This document shows, piece after piece, positions 21,749 to 32,500 of a DNA stretch of 64,000 bases. Both the position numbers and the translations under genes were made by a program. Source of the DNA: Serripes groenlandicus (lineage: Eukaryota > Mollusca > Bivalvia > Cardiida > Cardiidae); contig JASEVX010000011.1 in assembly GCA_031761405.1 (NCBI GenBank), positions 14,567,609-14,631,608 of the forward strand, read 5' to 3'. Positions within the stretch are counted from its first letter, which is position 1, and every line of letters begins with the position of its first letter. Below the pieces are notes generated by a model. That model saw nothing but the letters and a program-made list of their open reading frames with translations, ran no database searches and was not told where the DNA came from.

Positions 21749-22119
21749 TTTGGGCACTTCACCATTTACCGCCGCGACTGGGAATCGAACACGGGATATT
21801 CGGTTACCCATTCCCGACGCTAACCATTCCCGACGCTAACCATTCCCGAGGCTAACCATTCCCGAGACTAACCATTCCCGACGCTAACCATTCCGAGGCT
21901 AACCATTCCCGACGCTAACCATTCCCGACGCTAACCATTCCCGAGGCTAACCATTCCCGACGCTAACCATTTCCCGAGGCTAACCATTCCCGAGTCTAAC
22001 CATTCCCGACGCTAACCATTCCCGACGCTAACCATTCCGACGCTAACCATTCCCGACGCTAACCATTCCCGACGCTAACCATTCCGACGCTAACCATTCC
22101 CGACGCTAACCATTCCCAG
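21749..22119 (-). mobile_element. SINE type I remnant whose head became a minisatellite
   Basis: GGGCACTTCACCAT..CCGCGACTGGGAATCGAAC is the complement of a type I body and B box. The array at 21807-22117 starts exactly where the A-box segment GTTAGCGTCGGG would lie. Confidence 0.75.
21807..22117. repeat. 16-bp minisatellite derived from the SINE head
   Basis: About 19 copies of CTAACCATTCCCGACG, with variants GAGG, GAGA and GAGT at the junction and occasional loss of one C. Confidence 0.95.
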
Positions 22120-22129
22120 ATGTTTGCAA

Positions 22130-22318
22130 TTCTATTTGATACCTAAAATTTCAATCATCAAATTTACATTTTCTTGAATAATTGGAAAGATATGAAATTA
22201 TTGTGACAACAGAAGGAATTGCTCATTATAAGCAATTTCTTCTTTTTCCAAAATGTTTTCAAACGTCGTCGGCTGCAGATGCGTCGAAATGCGTCTATAT
22301 ATGTTGGAATTAGTTAAT
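22130..22318. mobile_element. Family A MITE, left end lost
   Basis: GGAATTGCTCATTATAAGCA core, then CAAACGTCGTCGGCTGCAG, ending TTGGAATTAGTTAA. Confidence 0.6.
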
Positions 22319-22327
22319 TAATAGATT

Positions 22328-22620
22328 TGAGCCGTTCCACGAGAAACCCCCCCCCCCCCCCCCCCCCCCCCAACATTATGGCCTCTGCGTAATGTATCGT
22401 CTCAGATCAGCCTGCGCAGTCCGCGCAAGTTAGTCCGGGCTGACAGATTCCGTCTCTGGGAGATAGAGGTAAAGAGTATTGATTCCCGAAACAGAAAATC
22501 CACATGAGGCGAAAAGTGTCTGTCCTGGTTAGCCTGCGCGACATGCTTAGGTTGATCCGAGTCGATACTTTACGCAGGATTCACAATGTTGGTTTTCCTC
22601 GCGAGACGGCTAATATATTG
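22328..22620 (-). mobile_element. MITE family C with a C25 tract in its terminal repeat
   Basis: GAGCCGTTCCACGAGAAA is followed by 25 consecutive C (22347-22371), then AACATTATGGCCTCTGCG. The remainder is normal to GAGACGGCTAATAT. The tract replaces the AACC of the usual GAGAAAACCAACATT. Confidence 0.85.
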
Positions 22621-22629
22621 AAGTTGTTA

Positions 22630-22780
22630 TATTTTGTTATCCTTTTCCCACTTACAAGTCAGGAGCAGACTGCTTCGAAAACATCTCTATAAGTGAAAGT
22701 ATCATTATTGGATAGAGATAAAACATTGTGGCAAAATTCTACAAGAGTCGAAATTCGTATACATGTGGTAAAGGGTTAAT
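22630..22780. mobile_element. Family A MITE with deleted centre
   Basis: ATCCTTTTCCCACTTACAAG to GGTAAAGGGTTAA. The right arm is shortened after GTGGCAAAATTC. Confidence 0.6.
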
Positions 22781-22810
22781 TAATAGATATATTGAAGTTG
22801 TATTCTATTT

Positions 22811-23030
22811 TTTTTTTTATCCCTTTTCCCACATACAACAAATCTGAAACGGACTACTTTGAAAACATTTAACCCTTTCCCTCATGATAAACGCTTTCGG
22901 ACGCCTCTGCAGCAGACGGCTTTTTTTTATCCCTTTTCCCACATACAACAAATCTGAAACGGACTACTTTGAAAACATTTAACCCTTTCCCTCATGATAA
23001 ACGCTTTCGGACGCCTCTGCAGCAGACGGC
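22811..23030. repeat. Exact 110-bp tandem duplication
   Basis: 22811-22920 and 22921-23030 are identical by eye, starting TTTTTTTTATCCCTTTTCCC. The unit joins a family A left end to the left end of a second MITE inserted in it. Confidence 0.9.
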
Positions 23031-23211
23031 TTTTTGAAAACATAGTGACAAAAGAAGAAATTGCACAAAACGTGCAATTTCTCTTTTGCCACAATGTTTT
23101 CCACTTTTCGTCATAGGTTATCCATTCAATTATTGAAAATTTTTTCTATGTTTTGACAAAATACGTTCAAAGTCGTCTGCTGCAGAATTGTCGCATGAGG
23201 GAAAGGGTTAA
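22979..23211. mobile_element. Family A MITE subfamily 2, inserted in another MITE
   Basis: TTAACCCTTTCCCTCATGAT to GAGGGAAAGGGTTAA (233 bp). The centre GAAATTGCACAAAACGTGCA is a good hairpin. It sits at a TTAA in the left arm of an older copy (GAAAACATTTAA). Confidence 0.8.
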
Positions 23212-24150
23212 ACAACTAGAATTGTTTGCACTATATTTTAGGATGTTCTGGGGGCATCATTTACATCACATGACTTCAAATACCACCTATAACTATAGTA
23301 GATTTTGCTATCGTACAAATCTACTAAAAATATGGAATATCTCTTGAAATGAAAGAATAAGTATACGATAGAGATAGCAACATTGTGATGCTTTCAAAAG
23401 TCGTCGACTGCAGATACGTCGACTAAGGGACATTAGTAATACTTATATTATCTCCCTTGTCAGATAAAGACCAAGAGGACCAAATAGTTGGTAGGTCCTT
23501 TTAGTTGGAATCCTTTGTCTTTATCGCTATTTCGCAATGAGATATTGCAATTACTCTGTACACATTAATCATAAATGTGTTAATTAAAGTGATGATTAAA
23601 AAGAGAAAATTTACATAGCAGTGTTTAAAGAAAACAAATGTGGAATTACTAATCAATCTAATATAACAGTTGGGAAAACCAAGGAAACCAAATGATAGGA
23701 CCTAGCTAGATGTAGAGAGTATTAAAGGAGATAACTGACCGATGTCTCCCATTGCCTCTACATATGGGAGATAGTTAATTAATTGATATATTGAAGTTGA
23801 TATATTTGATAAATCCTTATCCCAACTGTATTCACCATCCCTGATTTTTTACATGTGTTTTACTTGTTTATGGACTATCATTAAGTACATAATGAAACAT
23901 GAGAAGCGAAATGTGTAAACCAAGATTAGCCTGCACATTCGTGCCGGCTGATCTGGTTCTCAATCGATAGCAATTGCAGTTTCAAGCCGCATATATATAT
24001 ATAAAAAAACAACAGAATATGCAAATCTTGTTTAAATTGGCATATAGGGGGACTGGTTTAAATTGCGGAACAATAGAGAACACGAGAAACAGCTGTTGAG
24101 GCAGCGATATAAATCTACATCGATTTACCATTCATCTTGCCAGACATCCG
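23212..24150. other. No recognised feature apart from a short MITE tail
   Basis: GATGCTTTCAAAAGTCGTCG..CTGCAG (about 23380-23413) resembles a family A right arm. The rest is AT-rich with no coding signal. Confidence 0.35.
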
Positions 24151-24660
24151 CCTTACCTTGGTTATTTAGTGGTAGAGCGTTCGCTCGGCGTTCGCTCGGG
24201 TGCAGGAGGTCTCTGTTCTTTTAATGATATATTTTTTGACATTCCAGCTCGGGTCATACAAAGGGACTTTTAAAATAATAATAATGGGTTGGTTGCCCTT
24301 CTCGGCGCTCAGGATTGTGGGGATGCACTGCGACTGGCTCGCTGGTGTCCATCCTCGGTACCCAGGCTATTCATAAAGTATACGATAACCCTGGGCAAAT
24401 TGGCTAGCGAAACTTCGTTAAGCATGCACCACGATTTCCTCCGTAACTACACTGTTATTTGCGTATCGCATGAGGTTTGTGTCATGCGGCCAATCAAGCG
24501 GCTGCATTTCACCTCATGAATTAATCACGAGTACGAGATTTGAACAACCAATTTGTCCAGGGTGTCATATCTTTTATGAATAGCCTGGATACCGAGGATG
24601 GCTGGTGTCAGGGTCCATGGATCAACCTCATATAACTGTTGGATGCCGCGTAATACACCA
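24150..24660 (+). mobile_element. SINE type IV, diverged and interrupted
   Basis: TTAGTGGTAGAGCGTTCGC appears with a duplicated GGCGTTCGCTCGG. Then come GGGTCATACAAAG, TTGCCCTTCTCGGCGCTCAG and CTGGTGTC. Foreign sequence from about 24355 to 24590 is bounded by CATCCTCGGTACCCAGGCTA and its complement near 24585-24604, after which GGCTGGTGTCAGGGTCC resumes. Confidence 0.6.
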
Positions 24661-24665
24661 TACAA

Positions 24666-24810
24666 ACGTCATGGTGGAGTGGTCTTGGGCAAGGTATATT
24701 TCCTAGCCTAGTTCTGGTTTGTTTACCCAGGGATCATGAATAAGTGAACCGTCGCAGTGATATATCTGAAATAATGTTGAAAACGTCGTAAAACCCCCAA
24801 AAAACTAAAA
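24666..24810 (+). mobile_element. SINE type I, 5'-truncated
   Basis: Runs from GTCATGGTGGAGTGGTCTTG to GTCGCAGTGATATATCTGAA, ending CGTCGTAAAACCCCC. Confidence 0.8.
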
Positions 24811-26428
24811 CAAACTTGCCTGGCAAGGCCTATGACTATTCTAAAGTTTCATCTGTCACCTAAAGTTTAAAGAATTTTTCAAACTGAATTTAATGTGATC
24901 ACTTTCTATGTACACATTCTGGTAAACTCATAAATACTCTATCTTTATAAGAATCTGGTTATCCGTTTTTGATTGATGAAACTATACATACCTTTTGTAA
25001 GTCAATCCTTTTCCACATACATCAACCCAGCAAAGTTGGTATTCAGTCTGACCAATGTATGTTCAGATCAGCCTATGCATCTGCTCGGTCTCATCAGGAT
25101 ATATCCACCCACAATTTGTAAGAAGCTTCTTACAAGTTCTTGTTGAGTTATATGTGAACTGTGTAGATCTGGATCGGCACTGTTCTGAAAGTCAACTATT
25201 ATCTTTCCAAAGAGAGTGCGTAATTAATGTATTTTCCAAACATATTACTCATTACAATGATACGCTGTTATTTCGCATAATATTGTAAATTGAGATCCAT
25301 TTTACATAATAATGATAAATATAGTTCTAATATAGCTTGTAAATGCATTTAAACGGCATTCGGTAAACCGTATACAGTAAACCGATCACTGATATGACAA
25401 TTGTTATGCACAGATACTAAATTGACTGCAATCTGACAAAATGGACTTTATTGCATTGCAAACAATACACGTCCATGCTGGCGGCAATTAAAGTATTTTG
25501 CAAACAATATAAAGCTCATAGCAAGCTGTCTCTCCTGGAATCTGCATTGTTTGCCATATATAAATTAATTCTTTAACCAAATTTCCTGTTGGACGAAAAA
25601 TGGAGTGGTCCAATTATTATACGCCCAGATACATAGTATATGGGGGCTATATAGGAGTCACGCTTGACGGTCGGTTTGTCGGTCCGTTGGTCTGTGGACA
25701 TTTCTTGTGAACACTATTTCTCAGCAACCCTTGGTCAGAATTCAATATAACTTCACGAGAATGATTGATACCAAGCCTAGTTGTGCATATTGTCGGCGTG
25801 TTGCACTGGATTTATGTTTAAATGAGTTATGGCCCCTTGAATTTCTCATACATATGTATATTGTCAGGCACCAGCTGGGGGTATTCATAACCTTCAGTGA
25901 TATTTCTAGTTCGATTTTGTGAAAGAGTTAAACAGATCAGGATCAGAGTCTATATCATAATACAAGTCAATCGTTTGCCAATGCTACACACTTTTAATTA
26001 ATCATGGACTTTGGAAACTTTGAGAAACGGCTGCGTTTGTAGCCCGGCTTCTGATCCTGATCGAGACTGTTTAAATTGTATAGTGCGCTATCCCTTTGTT
26101 CCCCCTCGGAGAACACAAGTATTGTGAACAAAAACCATCCAATCTGTTACCACGTTTTCTGTCGGTCGACCTTCCGTTTCCATTCAAGCTTCGGGGAAAA
26201 AAATGACAATTGAATGGACGTCATAATAGGCGTGCATGCACAGTGTAATACGGTCGAGTTACCCTCTTTTGGTATTAGATCTAAATCCAGTAAATTAACG
26301 TCACATAGAATGCATAGGAACGATGCACCTAACGTTTTGATGTTGTTCTCGGTTCCATTACTTGTGAATTAACCAGTGGATTAATATGTTCTTTAAATGG
26401 AATTCTGTGAAATGAAAGTGCAATAAAC
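24811..26428. other. Upstream region of the TMEM163-like gene; one repeat body
   Basis: Contains a Helentron-like body at about 25590-25930 (GGTCGGTTTGTCGGTCCG, then AACACTATTTCTCAGCAACC and TATGGCCCCTTGAATTTCTC). No TATA box or CpG-rich promoter can be defended. An in-frame TGA at 26408-26410 precedes the ATG at 26429. Confidence 0.45.
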
Positions 26429-26576
26429 ATGAAAAGCAGGAAGGAGAAACTTAAAGAGTTTTATCGCGTATTTGCCGATGTAAATAACAGCAGCGCCCAG
26501 GCGTTGCCAATGGAAACAAAACGCCTGCTATCATCAGACTGTTCGGACGATGAAAACAGTTACGCATGCTTTAATT
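26429..26576 (+). CDS. TMEM163: TMEM163-like exon 1 (N-terminal cytosolic part)
   Basis: Codes residues 1-49 plus one base. The ATG has A at -3 (AAACATGA), and an in-frame TGA lies 21 bases upstream. The sequence is hydrophilic: Lys-rich start (KSRKEKLKEF), then an acidic Ser/Asp stretch (SSDCSDDENS) like the sorting-signal region of other family members. The donor is AATT|GTGAGG. A competing GAG|GTTTTT five bases on would break the phase. Confidence 0.7.
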
Positions 26577-29500
26577 GTGAGGTTTTTTATTACATAATAA
26601 AATATTTACGTTATTTTGCATTGAATGTCAACGCATATTTGAAACAAAAATGCATCAATTAACCATTTAACATATATATATATAAGCTTTCTAACGCCTC
26701 TGTAACAGACGAATTTGGAAAACATTGTGGCCAATTGAGAAAATGCTCATAATGAACAATTTCTTTTTTCATCACAACGTTTTCAACATTAATATATATA
26801 TTACTGATTTTGAATCATAGTACGTTTTCATATGTTTGACTAAATGTTATCAAAGACGTCTACTGCAAATTATTGTATGTGGTGGAAAGGGTTAATGGAT
26901 AATGCCATGATTTAAAATATACTGTGCCAGTCCAGAGGTCCTGATAAAGAGGCGTTTACAGCTCTTTTACCCACAATATCTCTCTTATTATCCAACTAAA
27001 CCCTATGTTGTGGGTACTCAAAAGAATCGTCTCGTTGAGACGATTCTTTTGAGTACCCACAACATGGGGCCGGCGGATAAAATAAGGATTCTAGAACAAG
27101 CAAAACGCTTCTTATCCTAGAGCCCTCTATACAACTCGCAGTCGAAAGGGCTCCATAATAATATACTTCCGAGTTTTTGACGTGCCAGAGTGATCCCTTG
27201 ATGTATGCTTAATTCATTTATGTATTATCTGCTTATTATTCATTTATGTATTATCTGCTTATTATTCATTTATGTATTATCTGCTTATTATTCTATTATT
27301 CATTTATGTATTATCTGCTTATTATTCATTTATGTATTATCTGCTTATTATTCATTTATGTATTATTATTATTCATTTATGTATTATCTGCTTATTATTC
27401 ATTTATGTATTATCTGCTTATTATTCATTTATAGTTAAACGTTCATTATAAAGAGTAAGACAGTAGTATAATCACACAACGACAATAGGACAACAGAAGT
27501 TATGATTGCTTAATGACACGAAAAGACGGACACAATCGGTTCCTATTTTACTGTTTATTTGAATCGCCATCATAAATATTGCTCGGCTAATGTTTTTATT
27601 GTTTTCGTAATCAAAATAAACAAGAGAAAGTTGATGCAAGGCATCAATGTCGCCGGAAAAGACTGCATTAATTTATTTTTTAACACACATGTATTCTTGA
27701 CTTTCATTAGTCTAAACATACACATAATGTTTTCATAAGGACTAATTCCAGGATTTTTGAAATTCCACATAGATCTACAAATTTCAGGATTTGTATTTGT
27801 AAAAAAAAAAAAAAATTAATACATTTTGGGATTTAAATCTACATGCAATAAAAAGCTATTAAACCCTTTCCATGTCTGAAGCAACAATGAAAACCTTTAA
27901 TCGCTTAAAACATTGAGAAAACGGTTAAATTGCTGAAGACACGAACTTCCTCCTTTTTAATACTAATTATTTCACAAGTAGACCACACTTGTAACAATAT
28001 ATAAGCTAAATTGTTTATCTAAATCGTTGATGCATACAATATATGTGGCAAGTATGAAATTAATTGGGTGCGAAAGAGCAGATTTTCTTTATTTCTAAAT
28101 CTATTGTTTATCAGAGTTTGTTCTTCTCTTAATTTGTTTCAACATTTAATATCACATATATTTAATCATTTAAGTGTGTAATATTAGCTATCTATCTGTA
28201 ATAAGGTGTTTGAGCATTCTTTCGAAATGTTTACCCTCGTGTCAGGCTTCATCGAGTCGTAGTGTCAGACATCGAAGAAAGTGAATAAAAAATCAGGCAA
28301 AGCTTTAGTGCATGTTTTATTCCACTGCATTCGAGAGAGAAAATCATTTCTATATTATCTTTCTTTCTCCTACATTCGACCCATGCACTCGTTTCGTGAC
28401 GTTTAAGAAAAATCAATTTGTCGTGCGACATTTTTTGTTTGCATAACCAAGTCACTTTTCTAAGTTTACATTTTACTTCCGGTTACTTCGCTTTGTTTAC
28501 ATTTTGGCAATATGAAACTAGGTCACGAACTGAGAAAAAGGCGTTTCGACGTTCACGACCGATAAACAGGCTTATATTTGAGACATATTTTCACAAATTA
28601 TTTCTTATTTTTGTTTCTGTTACCAGTTTATGTTGATACTTATCTATTAAAAGGAGAATTCGACGTGATTTTTAACGAATTATTTTTTCTCAAAAAATAA
28701 TACAGTTAACGCGATCGTATTTGATTCCGGAAGTCACGGTTAAACTACACTTCCGCTTAGAATACACATTCGCTGCACCTAAATAGTCCTAGTATTTGTT
28801 CGATATTAAAATGACTTCTACGTGTTATTTCAATACAGTGAAGTCATAATTATACTATCGAATCATCATAGATAATCAATTTTCTAGAAAATATCAAATT
28901 AACAGTACGCGCATATATATTTCATTTGTCGGCAGGTACGTATAAGCCACGAGTATGAATTTTAGTCGTATGCCCATTCACTAGAAGTCGACCCCACGCT
29001 GTATAGAACAATGTTAATCTCACAAATATGCCACTACGCAGAGCTCAGTGAAATAGTCAGTGTGCATTTTAAACGCTCGCATCGCCGTATCAAAGGGGCT
29101 TTCTAATTATAGATCAACGCTCAAACGTTGTGTCAAAGTACCGTGGTGCAATGGAGAGCGTGTAGAACTACTAATCATGGACTACTTATGGACGCGAGTT
29201 CGAGTCCTAATAGGAAATGTTCTTTTTTTTTTTTTTTTAATTCTTATTTTATGCGATTTGTTAAACATTATAGATTTATAATAATTAATTCACTCACATG
29301 AAACATAGTTATAAGCCGAAATCCTTGTGACGAAAACAAATCGAACTAACAATGTAAATCTCACAAATATGCCCTGGGTGTTTTGACAGACTTTACGCAG
29401 AGCTCAGTGAAAGAGTTAGTGTGCATGTTAAACGCTCGCATCGCCGTTGAAATGCTACATTTACTAAAACTGTCAACTGATAAAAAAAAATCTCTGGACA

Positions 29501-32500
29501 AAAATATTAATAATAATAAAATAGACTAAATTGTGCAATAGCATGATCAATTGCTTTCATAAATTAGATTTTACAAATGTTCAAAATAATTCGTTACCAG
29601 TACTTCAGTACTTTGATTCATATCGATATCGCAAGCAGGTGCGCGTATGTAAACAAATTATAGACTCTGCGACGTAAAGGTTTGTAGTTATCGCATTTTG
29701 ATTACATAGTTTATGAAAATAAAGTATCGCAGTCTAGCTAATAGGGACTGTTTTGTCTTCGTAAATAAAACACAAAAACGTAAATGCCAGTCAAAATAAA
29801 GAAACTGCACATACTTTAAACATCGGAATATTTATTTCATTTTAGATGTGTCATAACTTAGTGTTTTTAAACAAACGCAATTGTAATATGTTCAAGACAT
29901 TTAACAAAAATAATATCTAATAATAACCCCCCCCTCCCATGTGATTTCCGAAAACCTATTAAAAATAGAAGTCGCGGGCTTCTGCCCGGCGACTAATAAC
30001 TGTTGGCAATACGAGGTTCCAAAAAAGGTTCGGACCTTTTCCATGTGTACTCTTACTTTGTCATGAACAGAATATATTTATTGACTCAAACTTTGCAAAT
30101 TGTATGCTCAATTACAAATATACAAGAAAACATATATATATTTATCACATGACATCGCTTGTATCCGATATAATATACCCATTACGTATTTCTGTATATG
30201 TAACGTGTGTAATATAACATGACCGAATCACTATTTTTGTATTCATCTGCGAATGTTTACAAAATGAGAACGTGTATTCGGTAAACACAAACTTCACGAC
30301 AGATGTTTCGTCATGTGATAAAAAGAATATGACATTCGTTGTCATTTTTATCTCGCTTAATAACACATTTCTTAAACTCGTTTAATACAACTTTAAATGA
30401 AATGACAAATCATGTCAGATCCTATATATATGTGTATCAAGGAAGGAATTAAATACATGGTCTCAATATCATGAAAATTAATTGTTGGAGAACAAACTGC
30501 TTTGTCATATTAGAAACGGTAAAAGGGAATAGCCAAAGATATCATGCAGATTTGTATGTAGTACAAGTCATATGGAATTACATATCAATTCATTTACATA
30601 CACATGCATATGCTTCCACATTATATCAGAACGTTGTCAAAGACGTACAGAAACATAAGTATTCATATAACTGCATCTTTCTGAGAATCCATAATTGCAC
30701 TTCTGATGACATCACTACACCAAATGTGATTACGTAATTAGTTAGTGTGCACAATTCCAGGAAAATGGTATGGCTTAATACTTTGCATTGTACTTTATTT
30801 TGACTATTTAATCTATGCAGGAAAGAAAAAACGACAACTTAAAGAGTGGACATGTAAAAGAAAGAGGTATAAACATATCCACAGACATATAATACATATA
30901 TCCTGTTGTGTTCTAGTTTCGTGACCTTTAACATCGATTTTCGCGCATGCGCATTTCGATATGAAGAAGCGAGTGGTCAAAATATTATTTTATTTTAGAT
31001 AAGTATCAATTAAACTGGTAACATAAACAAAAATAAGAAATATTTTGAAAATATGTCTCAAGTATATGCCTCTTTATCGGGAGTATAAGGGTCGTGTACG
31101 TCAAAACGCTTTCTCCTCAGTTCGTGACCTAATTTCATATTTTCAAAATATGAAGGGAACTAACCGGAAGTTGATTGATTGGGGTTTTACGCCTTTTAAA
31201 CAATTTCTCAGTCATATCACGGCGGCCAGTTCACCTACTCATGTGTTTCCGGGTTTTCGCACACCAGTACTACACACATAGACTTAGCCCATTGGTGGAA
31301 GACGAATGACGCATGTCGCAATGAATTTTGTCAAACGTCGGAAAGAAAGTTGCCGAGCCGGGATTCGAACTCACAATCCCTGGATTGACAGCCCGCGTCG
31401 TTACCGACTGAGCTACCGGGACTCGACAATAACCGGAAGTAAAATGTTAACTTATAAAAGCGCTTCCATGACATTGACGAGTTATGTAGACAAAAAGTGT
31501 CGCTCGAAATAATGATTACAATGGCCGAATGTAGGAGAAAGAAGGATATATGGTAACGCGCATTATTGTTGCGTTTATGGAAAGAAAAAGTAAGAAATCT
31601 ACAAAGGTTGATAAGGTCAGCTCTACTATTGGTTTTCAAAAGCTCCACTAATTTAAACATACAATGTACTTGGATTTTTTCAATACTTTTTTTTTTTTAA
31701 CAAATGTGTATCTGAGATATAATAGGACGGGCATTGCAGGATACAATGGAATTCATCTTCTATTTCTCCCATTTGGCATGGGAACTATATTGAAAGCACG
31801 ACGTAATATTTAATACGGAATCGATTGTATGAATTTTCATAAATTGTTACGAACGATGTCCTGAAGCTTAACATTTTCCACATCCAAACTCATTTTGACG
31901 CATCTGCAGCAGTCGACGTTCGGATGCATATCAGCACAAGGAGAAATTACTCATATGAAGCAATTTCTCAATTTGTCACAAAGTTGGCAATTGAGATTTT
32001 CCCAATATTTGTGAATATATGTTTTCAAAGTCATCTGCTGCAGATTTATTTTAAGTTGAAAATGGTTAAGATTAGATGAGTCGATTACAAAGTCTTATCT
32101 GAGTTTCCATGAGTAAATGATGTAACGTTCGTGATCCGAACATTCCCCAATCTTTGATACGTATTTTGGACGTCAGATATGTTGGAACCATATGACAAAA
32201 AATACCTTTGGCAAAGAAGAAAAAAAAATCGTTTTGAGCAATTAATCCCTTTTCCTGCATTGTTTTCAGGCCAACTTGTACATTTTACAATTCACTGGCT
32301 CAAAATTATATACACTGTAGAAGCATACACATGACCATATATTTTAGCATATTTTGTAGAATATTTATATATATGTATAATAATATTTTCAGCAATATTA
32401 TTAGAGAAGTCCAGACGTCTGACGCCAAAATCGGCGAAGAAGTTTTACTATACGGCTATCGGAGTATCCTGGTTTTCTGTGATCATTTCATCGTGTCTAG

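Noticed and set aside
27205..27438. Hydrophobic 77-codon protein
   Set aside because: It is the translation of a 26-bp AT-rich microsatellite-like array.
31500..31580. THAP-like zinc-finger start (CCVYG after a YGNAHY stretch)
   Set aside because: Too short, needs a frameshift, and its partner at 28355 does not conserve the frame.
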